64,000 bases of DNA from GCA-2733415 sp965178635 (GTDB lineage Bacteria > Bacteroidota > Bacteroidia > Flavobacteriales > Flavobacteriaceae): NCBI GenBank assembly GCA_965178635.1, contig CBCXVT010000020.1, positions 14,510 through 78,509 of the forward strand. The letters run 5' to 3'. Positions 54,573-64,000 of this stretch are shown here, piece after piece. The position numbers and the translations under genes were made by a program. The notes under the pieces were generated by a model. That model saw only the letters and a list, made by a program, of their open reading frames with translations. It ran no database searches and had not been told where the DNA came from. Each line of letters begins with the position of its first letter. Position 1 is the first letter of the stretch.

Positions 54573-56288
54573 TTACTTGGACACATACTTTCTAAACCCC
54601 TTTATTATTTGAAAAATGAATACCCCTAAAACTATTCGATGGATTAAATCTAAAAACTGTAGCCAACCACTTTGTATTCCTCCAAAGGTTGAAGAAAATT
54701 TTCTAGCAGGATTGAATAACTGCCAAAAAACATCAAAATTATTAATCCATTCACTAAAAGTCACACCTACTTCCCACCAGTTTTTAGCTATTGCATAACT
54801 AATCTCTTTTGAAAACAGAGGCAACATAATTGTATAGGATATTAAAGTAATTCTAATAATTAACCATGTCGGTTTTAACCAACTCAACCCATAATTATTA
54901 GTCCTACTTACACTCATAATGATTTTATCTCCAAAACTTTTTGTTTTGGAGACAGTCAATTCTTCATCATAAGCAGATAATTCTCTTGCTTTAAAGTTTA
55001 AGCTATCAATCAAGTTTCCAGAGCTACTTAATGCTTGTTTTATTTGCCTATAAATTTCTCGTTTATTTCTAAAAACTTTATAAGCTCCTTTATGAATTTC
55101 GCTAAATTCTAATTGTTCATCATCAAACCATTCAGTATTAATACAAACTATATTATTTAAAAAAGCATTGTTGATTTTTAATTTGTTAAACGATTTAAAC
55201 GAAAAATCATTAAATTTTGCCCCTCCTAAATCAGTATCAACCACTTCCATTAAACTATCTTTTAAACCAAAACTATTACTAAATGTAACTTCACTATTAT
55301 TTGAAAAGTCATTTATACTTAGTTTTTTAAAACCAATTCTTTTAAAAATTAAATTAAGATTTTCATTTACTCCACTTAAATACAATTCTAAAATATTGAA
55401 ATTATCAAGTTTTATAACCCCCTGTAAAGTAGTTGTAATTGGAAGGGTTACTTTTTCTATTTCTTTTCCTTTCCCATCAAGAATAAACCTATTTAAAAAC
55501 TTTGCTTCGGTTATATAAAGCTCTTTAAGTGAAGAATTAACTTGATTACTTATGCTTTTTAAAATCACCTTAAATTCATTTAAAAACTCATCCTCATGAA
55601 TAAATAAACCTTCTATCCTTGAAGATTCTATGATTACAGATTTTTTAAAGACATTTCTATTAAGAGTAAATCCAGAGGATTTTGTTTCTAGGTTGTATAT
55701 TTTAATCTTTTCAGAAAATTCAGAGTCCAAAAAAGATAAACCATTTAAGCTAATATTTGATAGTCTTATTCCACCCTTAATTACAGAATTATTAACAGAA
55801 AAACTATAGGAGTTTAGTCTACTAAAGTCAATAGATTTACTTATTACACTTTCTTTAATTTTTATACCTCCATTACCTATAACAGTATCCACAATAACTA
55901 GATCATCTACTTCAGATTTACAATCTATTATTAAAGCTCTATTTAAGCTTGTGCCATTTAGTAATTGAATCCGTGTAGCTTTACATTCATAAAAAACCAA
56001 ACTTGCATTTATCGAAAATACACGTTCATCAAAATTTGGTATACTTATATTGTTAAATACTACTCCAGCTTTAAATTCACAATATTCAAAACTTAAACCA
56101 CAAATTAAATCCGCATCATAAATCAAGACTATTTTTTCAAAAACAACATTTTTTATAATTCTGTGCTCCCAAACAATATCTTCTCTTGTGATTTTTACAC
56201 AATCTTTTACAACTTCTTTTGAAGTTCTTTTTGATAAGTTGTTTAACTTTAATTGCTCATGAAAATCAACTAGTTTAAGTACTAACAT
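54573..56288 (-). CDS. Beta-helix (pentapeptide-like) protein with C-terminal membrane helices
   Basis: A 571-residue protein. Residues about 60-380 show repeated short beta strands with recurring F/L-x-x-x-x-F spacing (CEFKAGVVFNN, FYECKATRIQLLNG, NSVIKGGIRLSN, LSFLDSEFSEKIKIY, NRNVFKKSVIIESS), the look of a degenerate right-handed beta-helix. Two hydrophobic helices follow (LIIRITLISYTIMLPLF and IHRIVLGVFIFQII). Beta-helix sensors joined to a membrane domain exist in pentapeptide/ion-channel proteins. It is unlike known restriction subunits, and its position between type I and McrBC genes suggests a membrane effector or accessory protein; not proven. Confidence 0.6.
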   Translation of the reverse strand: MLVLKLVDFHEQLKLNNLSKRTSKEVVKDCVKITREDIVWEHRIIKNVVFEKIVLIYDADLICGLSFEYCEFKAGVVFNNISIPNFDERVFSINASLVFYECKATRIQLLNGTSLNRALIIDCKSEVDDLVIVDTVIGNGGIKIKESVISKSIDFSRLNSYSFSVNNSVIKGGIRLSNISLNGLSFLDSEFSEKIKIYNLETKSSGFTLNRNVFKKSVIIESSRIEGLFIHEDEFLNEFKVILKSISNQVNSSLKELYITEAKFLNRFILDGKGKEIEKVTLPITTTLQGVIKLDNFNILELYLSGVNENLNLIFKRIGFKKLSINDFSNNSEVTFSNSFGLKDSLMEVVDTDLGGAKFNDFSFKSFNKLKINNAFLNNIVCINTEWFDDEQLEFSEIHKGAYKVFRNKREIYRQIKQALSSSGNLIDSLNFKARELSAYDEELTVSKTKSFGDKIIMSVSRTNNYGLSWLKPTWLIIRITLISYTIMLPLFSKEISYAIAKNWWEVGVTFSEWINNFDVFWQLFNPARKFSSTFGGIQSGWLQFLDLIHRIVLGVFIFQIIKGFRKYVSK

Positions 56289-56331
56289 TTTTTTCTTTTA
56301 AATAATAAATAATTTTCTACTATTATGTTAT

Positions 56332-56787
56332 CTATATATTAACTAACTCAAAACGAATAATATCAGCAACAAGAATTAATAAAGTTGGAGGGGCTCCATT
56401 CATATCTAAAAAACCTTCCAAGGATGTTCCTTTTGTAGCATTTATAAATGATTCATCTAGACTATCCTCTGATTCATGCAATGCTCTTATAGCTTTTCTA
56501 TAAGTAATTTTTACAATATCAAGCCCTATTCCCTCATCCTTTGCATCAGATAAATTGTCATAAGCAAATACTACACCATTTTCATCCGTGGCTGGAGGAG
56601 AAACTAATGCTTGTTGAGTTTGATCCAAATCATTATTTATAGGTGCACCTTTAAAAGCTTCATCTACTTGTATTAATTCCCAATTTCCAGTATAATGATA
56701 ACATTCTCCTTCTTCGTCAATCAATTCTGGTTCTACAAAATTTGGAACATTATCAATTAAAAACTCTAACAATTCTTCAGCTTCCAT
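56332..56787 (-). CDS. Acidic hypothetical protein next to hsdS
   Basis: A 151-residue protein with a strongly acidic N-terminus (MEAEELLEFLIDNVPNFVE) and a low-charge C-terminus with PPTLLILVADIIRFELV. It starts two bases after the last HsdS codon, so it belongs to the same message. Not recognised; an acidic DNA-mimic role, such as antirestriction, is conceivable from composition alone. Confidence 0.5.
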   Translation of the reverse strand: MEAEELLEFLIDNVPNFVEPELIDEEGECYHYTGNWELIQVDEAFKGAPINNDLDQTQQALVSPPATDENGVVFAYDNLSDAKDEGIGLDIVKITYRKAIRALHESEDSLDESFINATKGTSLEGFLDMNGAPPTLLILVADIIRFELVNI

Positions 56788-56789
56788 AT

Positions 56790-58020
56790 TTATAAATTTA
56801 TTTCCTCTTCTACCAATTTAACCCTAACCTGCCCATTCATTAATATTGGCAATAACCAATCTCTTAATTCTGATAGTTTTTGGTTTTCTAATCCAATAGT
56901 ATTTTGTTTTTCAAACATTGGTTTAGAAATGGAATCAAAATTTTCTAATATTTTTTCATTTGGCTTAACAACGGGCAATGAGAATAAATCCCCCTTTGGT
57001 TATAGAACCAAAAGTAGTTCCACTCGAGTTTCTTCTATCAAAGACTTGTTTCATATAATGTAGAACTCCATCTAAATATGAGATACAGCCGTCTTTACTG
57101 TTTAAAGCTGCTAACCCTCGTCCTATACAGCAATCTTCATTCGCTATATTCATTGTTCCAACTGGAGCACGTACACTAAGAAGAATATCTCCTTTTTTAG
57201 AGAACCTTGATGGCTTAGTTGTAAATTTCCTGTTAGATGGATATCGTTGACCAAAATCGGTACAACCTTGATAGAATACTTCTCCTTCTCCTTCTTCATT
57301 ATAAGAGTCTCCAGGAGGAGATTGCCCCATAGTAATATTTGCAATATCACTCAATTCTCCACTTTCCCACCCTTCAGGAATCTCACGTTTTAAGGCTTTA
57401 TTAAAAACCATATTACCACCAGAGGATTTATAGGGTTTACCGTTTTGGTCTGGAAAGTCGAACTGTACAAACCAATAATCGTAAAGCGTTTTTGCCATCG
57501 CTTCTAACTCTTGGTTTATTTTGTTGTTTACTTCTATTTTGGCGTCTAAATCGGAAAGGACTTTAGCTATTTGTTTTTGGGTTGAAAGTTCTGGATATGT
57601 TATTTTTAGATTCCTAATATTTTCATTATAAAGTCTCTTTATTGTACTTCCATTAGTTGCTACCCAAGGCTCTGTTTGATAATAGTAATATAGAAATTGG
57701 TTTGTTACTTTCTTTTCATCATTGGCTATCCAAACAATATTAGAATCTTGAAAATATGAAGGTTCACCATCAAAAATCACTGTTTTTCCAATCGTTCCAG
57801 CAGCAGAAATTAAAACATCACCAATTTTAGGATAAGAATATTTTTCACGAAATGATTTGTATAATTCATTTGATATAAATGTTGTAGTCACTCCACCGAA
57901 AGTTGAAATCTTATAAAACGGAATATCACCATTTTCAGATGTCTCATGTTTCAAAACTCGTTTACACATTGAAACCTTTCCTAATTCACCTAAATTACTT
58001 GTGTTTAGCATTCTACTCAT
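56790..58020 (-). pseudogene. hsdS: Frameshifted HsdS, specificity subunit of type I restriction-modification
   Basis: HsdS selects the bipartite DNA target of a type I system. The frame from 58020 (351 residues) holds target-recognition domain 1, the central helical spacer QIAKVLSDLDAKIEVNNKIN, and most of domain 2, then shifts into a false end IARC. The correct continuation is LPVVKPNEKILENFD and LRDWLLPILMNGQVRV (to 56790). Removing one C from the plus-strand C5 run at 56990-56994 restores the frame. It overlaps hsdM by eight bases. Confidence 0.85.
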
Positions 58021-59639
58021 ATTTTAAGCTTTTCAAATTCTCTTGAATTTCTTTTTCCAAACTTTTAGATTCAGAAAATAAACTTTCTAAATTACTTTCA
58101 AACCCCTTCATTTTAGCAGTAAATTCTTCGGCAGTAATATCTATATATTCAATTTTTACTTCAAAATATTGGCCAGCACTAAGGCTGTAGTTTTTGGCTT
58201 TTATATCCTCATAGCTCACCACCACCAGAAAAGTTGTCTTTGGCTTCTTTGGCGTTAAAAACATCTATAATTTGTTGTTCTTCGGCAGGACTTAAAACGG
58301 TTTTCTGGTTTTTACCATCTTTTACTTTGGTTCCTAAATTAGAGGCATCAACTAATACGACATCTTCAGTATTGGTTTTATCTAAAAACAAAATACTTAC
58401 GTTAGTACCAGTCGTAGCAAAAATGTTACTCGGCATAGATACAACACCTGCTAGCATTTTACTTTCTACTAATTTTTGCCTAATTTTTTTATCAATTCTA
58501 CTTTGTGCTGTAATAAAACCTGTAGGTACTACAATAGCTGCTTTCCCTTTTGCAGTTAAACTGTGCATAATGTGCTGTATAAACAACAAGTAAATAGCCA
58601 TCGATTCTTTTTTCTTGGCTGGCACTTTTGGGATTCCTGCAAAAAAGCGGTCTTTATTGGCTTTAGTATCTAAATCGGCAGAATAATCAGAAAAATCTAA
58701 TTTAAAAGGCGGATTAGATACTATATAATCGAATTGTTCTAACTGTCCGTTTTCTTTTTTGTGATATGGATGCTGTATGGTATTCCCTTGTATGATGTTT
58801 TGTATGGAGTGTACCAGGTTGTTTAAAATTAAATTTAAACGCAATAATGCAGAAGATTTCTGCGAAATATCCTGAGAGTAAATGGTACACTTATCTTCAC
58901 CAATGGCATGGGCAATATTCATTAATAAAGTACCCGAACCCGCACTAGGGTCGTAACAGGTTGCATTGCTTACCGTATCATCGGTTACCAAACAAGCTGC
59001 CATAATTTTAGCAACGGCATGTGGTGTAAAATACTCCGCATATTTACCACCACTATTGGTATTATAATCTTTAATTAAATACTCAAAAATAGTTGCAAAA
59101 AAGTCAAACTTTTGTGTAAAAATATGCTCAAAACTAAACGTAATCATTTTGTTCACTAGGGCTTTGCAAAACGCATCGCGGTTATCGGTAACATATTTAC
59201 TGATGTTTTCAAATAAGACAATTTTTTCTCCTCCTTTTGTTTTTACTGAGAAAATGTCATTGTTCGCCTTTGCTACATCTAAAAGCGTTTGGTCAAACAC
59301 TTCAGCAAACTTTTCTTTGTTCTGTTGTTCAAATAAACGAGATAGTAAGTTTTTAGGTGCTATACGTGCTGTGTTCTCGCTAATTTGCATGCTTAGCATT
59401 TCTAAATCATCGTCAGAATAATTTTTTAAAGCTTCGTCAAAATTTTCAGCATCTTGTAAAGCAGGGTCTAATTGTTTTAATTCATAAACGAACTTATCGT
59501 TTAAAAATTTATATAAAAATACTTGAGTAATTACTTTAAACTCGTTTCCGTCATTCCCTAAACCGTAATTTGCACAAACGCTTTTTAAGTCGTCTATTAA
59601 TGCTTTGGTTTGAGTTTCAAATTGTACTGTACTTGTCAT
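58013..59639 (-). pseudogene. hsdM: Frameshifted HsdM, methyltransferase subunit of type I restriction-modification
   Basis: HsdM transfers methyl groups from S-adenosylmethionine to adenine. Motif I is DPSAGSGTLLMNIA and motif IV is SNPPFKLDF; HAVAKIMAA and NEFKVITQVFLYKFLN are typical. The frame ends early after DNFSGGG; the true tail NYSLSAGQYFEVKIEYID to YE is in the next frame. Removing one T (A on plus, run 58229-58232) repairs it. The restored protein is about 540 residues, normal for the family. Confidence 0.87.
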
Positions 59640-59648
59640 TTATTATAT

Positions 59649-62600
59649 TTAAGCAACGTGTCCGTTGTATTCGTTCATATATTCTTTTACTATAATGCTA
59701 TTAATACGTCTTACATCAGTAGTCGTAATGGGGATGTTTTGCTCTTTTTTAAATTGGTTTACCACCAAACGCATCACCATTTTTTCTACATAACTTTCGT
59801 TTTCTAATACTTTCGCATTTTGTAGTATTTCTTTATCCACTGCAGTTTTTAATCCTTTTAAGGCTTCAAATAACTTTCGTTCGCTATCCGTTAACGGATT
59901 CTTTTCTAATAGTCGTTTGTGTATGCGTGCGTATTTAGCATCGTAATCATACTTCGCTCTTAGTAATTGGTTTTCACGTTCTAGCTTTTTAGCTTTGTCA
60001 TAAATAGCATTTAAGGCTTTTATGTTGGCTTCCATTTCTTCTTTAGACACCTCACTTAAATTCTTCTTTTTAAACAAGCGTTCTAATTCTTCTTTAAGCG
60101 ATACAAAAACAGGATCTTTCTGGTCAAAATTACCGCCTAACATTTCACGAGTTTTCCCTAAGGTATTTTTAAGTTCGTCTGCCAAAACCATTTCCTCTTC
60201 TTTTACTTTGGTAAAAGCAAAAATGACATCTTCTAAAGCGGTGTTTAAAATATTAGCGGTTTCTACATTATGCTCTAATGCTTCTTTGGTATTGATCAAT
60301 GCTAATCTGTCGTTTGTTAAACGTGATAATACTGATAACTTTCTGAAATCTAATTTCTCTAACAATTCAAAATTACCCGATAATCGTATTAAGTTATACA
60401 ACTCTTTAGCATTGTTTAATGCTTTGGCTATTTGTCGTATTTCTGTTCGTTCGTTAATTTCTGATATCTGATCGCTAAAATTAGCAGCGTTTTCAGTATC
60501 ATATTTAAACAAAACGTCTTTTATTCCTTCAATCTCTTGTTTTATTTCTTCGGCTGATTTAAACAGGTTGGAGTAATGTTCCATTTCATCTCCTAACTCT
60601 GACTGTAATTCATTAAAATAATCTTGATTGGTTTTATCAAATTCTTTCTGTATATCAGCAAAATCAACTACAAATCCGTATTTATGGTCTTTATAGGTTC
60701 TATTTACCCTAGTTAGGGTTTGTAATAAATTATGACTCTTAATTTTACGCCCTATATATAATTTCTTTAAACGTTTGGCGTCAAACCCAGTCAGTAACAT
60801 GTTGTATACGAACAAGATACTCACTATTACCTGCTTTATAATCGGCTACCCAATCTCTACGGTCTTGCTTCGTACCAATGTCATGTAATATTACTTGAGC
60901 GGTTTTAACATCTGAATTTCTTTTTTTAGTAGCATAGGTTACAGTTGGCTCTGCTGCCATATTCAAATGAACTTCAGATTTTGTAGCATACTTTTCTAAA
61001 AAGAGCTCGTGCATCATTTTAGCCTGATCAGAAGAGTCGCAAACTACCATACCACCAATGGTATTATCACTCATAGCAATTCTACCTTGCTCTAAATCTT
61101 TTACCACATAATCTAACATCGGTTCTACAAACCTTTTATGCGAATAAATCACTTTTTTATCAGAATTTCCTTGTAATACCTGAAGCTCTTCTAAAACTTC
61201 TTTTAAAGCCAACTTATAATTGGTTTCAATCTCCTCACGGATCAGTCGTAACGTGTACCCATCTTTAATAGACAGATTATAGTAGTATTTATGAATATAA
61301 TCGCCAAACAACGTTTTTGAATTATACTCTTTCCCTAATAGGGGTGTACCTGTTAATCCTATTTTAATAGAATGTTTATCCGCTAATTCTAAATTGGCTA
61401 AAAAGCTTCCTTTTGGATTGTAACTTCTGTGTACTTCATCTAAGAAGAACACACGTTGTACACTTAAGTTATAATCGTTATTTTTTATAACATCAGGATC
61501 ATCTTTAAACTTCTGAATATTCACAACGGTAATTTCTGCTTTACCAGAATCGTTATGAATTACTTTAGTAGATTTAATATCCTTTGAAAACTCATCTCTA
61601 CTATTAATTTTATGGACAATTAATCCACGTGCGCTAAATTCTTTAGCTGCCTGAATTAATAAGTCTAATCTGTCTACTATAAAGTAGAACTTTGGTATGC
61701 TATTTTGTTTTTGATAGTAATCCGTTAAATGCTTGACATTAAAATAGGTTAGTGCGGTTTTACCAGAGCCTTGTGTATGCCATATAATCCCTTTCTTTAA
61801 ACCATTATCCAGTTTGTTTTCAATGGCCTTAGTAGCAAACAATTGCGGATAACGCATGACATGTTTTTCTAAACCATTTTCTTCTTCTACATACGCAAAG
61901 GCATATTGCAAAATAAATTTCAAACGCTCTCTTTGAAATAACGACGTTGAGATAGTATTGGTTGGTTTTGATGGCGATTTATTAGTTGTAAACTCTTTAG
62001 CGTGTTTTATACTTAATAAATTAGTGTCCTTTAAAACAAAATTTTCTTCATCGTCTGAAACTGGCTGTAATAGTTTATCTAAATCAAATGTTTCTTCTTC
62101 CCTGAAATAATTGAAAATGGGCTTGTAATAATTTGTAGTACTATAAAAAGCACCTTCTAACATGAGCGAATCATCATCACTATATTTCATGTTATTAGAA
62201 AACACCATTAACTGCGTTAAATTAATAAACTTTCTAAACTTTTTATTCCTAAAACGTGTTTGCATGCGTTTGTGTTCCGCTAAAACACCATCTCTATTAT
62301 TTGGTTTTTTTACTTCTATAAACACCAGGCGGCATTCCGTTTATTAACAAAATAATATCTGGTCGGAAAGTTTCATCATCTTTTTGATAGGGTAGTTCTG
62401 TAACAACATGAAACGAATTGTTATCAAAACTTTCAAAATCGATAAGTTTCACTCCAGATTGATCTATCAGTTTGTTGTAAAATACACGTCCTAAATCTTC
62501 ATTATCTAAAGACAAGGAGACTTCATCATATACTTTTTGAATGTCGCTTTGAGAAAGCTTAGGGTTTATTTTTTGTAGTTGCTCCTTAAATATATCTGTA

Positions 62601-62716
62601 AAAATATTAGTTTCTACATCCCATTTCGCTGTTTTTAATGATAAGTAGGTATAGCCTAACTTCATTAAATGGAGTATGCTAGGTATTTTTACTCTTGAGT
62701 CTTCGTTAAATTTCAT
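59649..62716 (-). pseudogene. hsdR: Frameshifted HsdR, restriction subunit of type I restriction-modification
   Basis: HsdR translocates DNA with ATP and cuts it. The frame 62716-62297 has the N-terminal nuclease domain ending IILLINGMP; the next (62325-60781) continues FIEVKKPNNRDGVL (the PD-ExK lysine), P-loop HTQGSGKTALTYF, and DEVHRSY; the third (60824-59649) adds YNMLLTGFDAKRL, motif VI LLQTLTRVNRTY, and the helical C-terminus. Two breaks lie near 62330 (an extra base in CGCC) and near 60810. The joined length of about 1020 residues is normal. All subunits are adjacent. Confidence 0.88.
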
Positions 62717-62815
62717 TTATAACACTAAATTACTTGAGGCAAATAGTTTTGTTTTACCAGAAGGTTAATCAATACGCTGCATTATATCATTCTTGGGATG
62801 CTAAATTTAAGAAAA

Positions 62816-62841
62816 TGCTTTAAAACACGCATTTTAAAGCA
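62816..62841. terminator. Symmetrical hairpin upstream of the type I genes
   Basis: TGCTTTAAAA (62816-62825) and TTTTAAAGCA (62832-62841) form a perfect 10-bp stem with a six-base loop, flanked by A- and T-rich sequence. It lies in the gene-free 62717-63040, between hsdR and the ATPase gene, and may stop transcripts of the gene at 63228 before hsdR. The remaining part of the gap (62850-63000) has no clear signals. Confidence 0.4.
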
Positions 62842-63040
62842 GTACTATTTTCAAAGAATTTATAACTTTATTAATGCCCTGAACACAAGACAATTAGTAA
62901 CATTGTGTCACTAAAATTAATGAGTGTTGCATCACTACAATTGGTGAGGTTTACTACTGTTGCTTAAGTGTAACACGTGTTTAGTCAAAACTAAACAAAC
63001 CATATTTAGCAGTTTTACGGGATACCGTAAGACCAAATTG

Positions 63041-63265
63041 TTAGGCGCGTTTGTCTTTTACTTCCTTATCAAAACTCATTAAGTTGAACATTTACTCGTA
63101 TCATTTTTATTTAATTTTGGAACTCGTGAATGTTTACCCCCTTTTATCTTTACTAGAAGCATCAAAACTTACAAGATTAAACATTTACTCGTCATATTCT
63201 TATTTTCATATAGGTGCTCGTGAATGTTCAACTTCTTTTGTCAATAGACTTTGAATCAAAACTTA
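63041..63265 (-). repeat. Three ~94-bp direct repeats of the 3' end of the ATPase gene
   Basis: Units start at 63068, 63161 and 63255 (ATCAAAACTnAnnAAGnTnAACAT). Each encodes, on the minus strand, a version of the ATPase C-terminus: FNLISFDSKSIDKRS (in the gene), FNLVSFDASSKDKRG and FNLMSFDKEVKDKRA, each with its own stop. So the last codons of the gene have been duplicated twice downstream and have diverged after the common FNLxSFD. Confidence 0.7.
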
Positions 63266-63890
63266 TTAAGTTGAACATTTGACGCATTCTAGAGCGAACT
63301 CTGTTACCGTACCGTTCTTCTAATTCTTGTGCGTTGAGGTTTGTTGTGGCGTGAGTCAGCATGTTGTGTCTCAATAACAACTCATACCGAGATAATAAGA
63401 CTTCTCCCATAACATTGCAATCTTTACCAAAATGTCTGCCGATTGGTTCTACACCTAAATCGTCAAAACATAAGAGTTTGTTATTCCCGAATTCTTCAAT
63501 GGTTTTGAAGCCCAGGTTGTTAAATCCGAATGTGATGTTACGTGTTGGAATGACTTCATAGGGTTTGAAATGTGGGACAATATTGCGGAGCAATCTCATT
63601 AAACTTGTTTTGCCACAACCTACAGGTCCCGATAACAAAATGCCTTTGTTGAGGTCGATTCCGAATTTCTTACAGCTTGCCTGATCCTTAATAAAATACA
63701 CGCATAGCTTATACAAGATTTGCATATCGTCTTCATAGATTTTGAAGTTTTTACCGAAGAGCTGCTTTCCTTTGATTTCCAAATAGACCAGTATTTGATT
63801 GAAATTGTAGTGGATGTGGTCAGACTTTACTATTCCGATTTGGTATTGCATGCCTTGTTCGGAAATGAAGTGAGGGGAGGAGTGGTTCAT
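63228..63890 (-). CDS. DnaC/IstB-like AAA+ ATPase
   Basis: A 220-residue protein with Walker A GILLSGPVGCGKTSLM, Walker B KLLCFDDLGVEPI and sensor I THATTNLNAQEL, closest in feel to DnaC/IstB-like helicase loaders or mobile-element ATPases in Bacteroidetes. C-terminal arginines RVRSRMRQMFNLISFD fit the arginine finger region. No transposase is nearby in the window. It may belong to a mobile element that continues beyond 64000. Its 3' end is repeated twice downstream. Confidence 0.8.
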   Translation of the reverse strand: MNHSSPHFISEQGMQYQIGIVKSDHIHYNFNQILVYLEIKGKQLFGKNFKIYEDDMQILYKLCVYFIKDQASCKKFGIDLNKGILLSGPVGCGKTSLMRLLRNIVPHFKPYEVIPTRNITFGFNNLGFKTIEEFGNNKLLCFDDLGVEPIGRHFGKDCNVMGEVLLSRYELLLRHNMLTHATTNLNAQELEERYGNRVRSRMRQMFNLISFDSKSIDKRS

Positions 63891-63937
63891 GGTTAAGGTT
63901 TCTTTTGTTAACTTTTTTGAAATACTTTCAATGTTCT

Positions 63938-63968
63938 GCTCATTTTTTTCTTGATAAAAAAACGAACC
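63938..63968 (-). repeat. Hairpin fragment of the dispersed element
   Basis: GCTCATTTTTTT and AAAAAAACGAACC form the same hairpin as at 43116-43147 (GTTCATTTTTTT / AAAAAAACGAACC), here upstream of the ATPase gene. The rest of the gene-free end (63891-64000) shows no other feature. It may act as promoter-proximal hairpin or be a remnant. Confidence 0.5.
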
Positions 63969-64000
63969 AAAAAAATTATCATGAGCTTCTTTTCATTTTG

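Noticed and set aside
63228..63890. IS21-type insertion sequence (istB)
   Set aside because: The ATPase resembles IstB, but no istA-like transposase or terminal inverted repeats were found in the window.

Overview
The window reads as a low-GC chromosome segment from a marine-type Flavobacteriia (family Flavobacteriaceae likely; species not determinable). The pointers are a secreted protein with a type A type IX secretion (T9SS) sorting domain, a PorV/PorQ family protein, a DUF4105 protein, YbbR-coaE-histidine kinase-response regulator synteny, TAnnTTTG-like promoter boxes and dispersed repeats of flavobacterial type. No rRNA, tRNA, CRISPR array or recombinase gene was found.

Layout. 1-926: decayed cysN. 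943-1786: nine copies of a short dispersed repeat around a GIY-YIG nuclease gene. 1710-3042 and 11445-13085: two copies of a divergent two-gene module of unknown function; a third copy lies at 37759-38874. 3236-8158: glycosyltransferases plus two gene remnants. 8244-11325: about 11 tandem copies of a 283-bp non-coding unit. 13311-27790: the main extracellular polysaccharide locus, with an asparagine-synthase-like enzyme, GT2 and GT4 glycosyltransferases, a sulfotransferase, an exostosin-like protein, an acetyltransferase, two decayed glycosyltransferases, a Wzy-like polymerase and a polyprenyl glycosylphosphotransferase. 27791-37465: conserved core genes. 38119-40430: module copy 3 followed by a DUF5675 protein, two tiny membrane proteins and an unknown gene. 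41190-44678: SOS/DNA-damage genes (SRAP, umuD, broken umuC). 44892-50860: a gene-cassette array. 50892-62716, minus strand: a defence block (McrBC, a beta-helix membrane protein, an acidic protein, type I restriction-modification). 63228-63890: a DnaC/IstB-like ATPase.

The most notable observation is the array at 44892-50860. Six consecutive same-strand units, each with one to three small genes, are separated by attC-like palindromic sites. In every unit the first 9-10 bases (GTTnnn...) are the reverse complement of the start of the site closing that same unit. This is the diagnostic layout of integron gene cassettes. The cores do not fit the classical GTTRRRY, and no integrase is visible, so the array resembles an integrase-less cassette cluster (CALIN) of divergent type.

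The second is the three-copy divergent module. Between a small predicted DNA-binding protein and a roughly 250-residue protein, every copy carries three or four GTA-containing iterons at exactly 11-bp spacing, then a CGG-rich box. The third is a broken defence block: hsdR, hsdM, hsdS and the N-terminal part of mcrB each carry frameshifts, so either the island is inactivated or the assembly has indel errors. All functions are read from sequence by eye; no database search was run.
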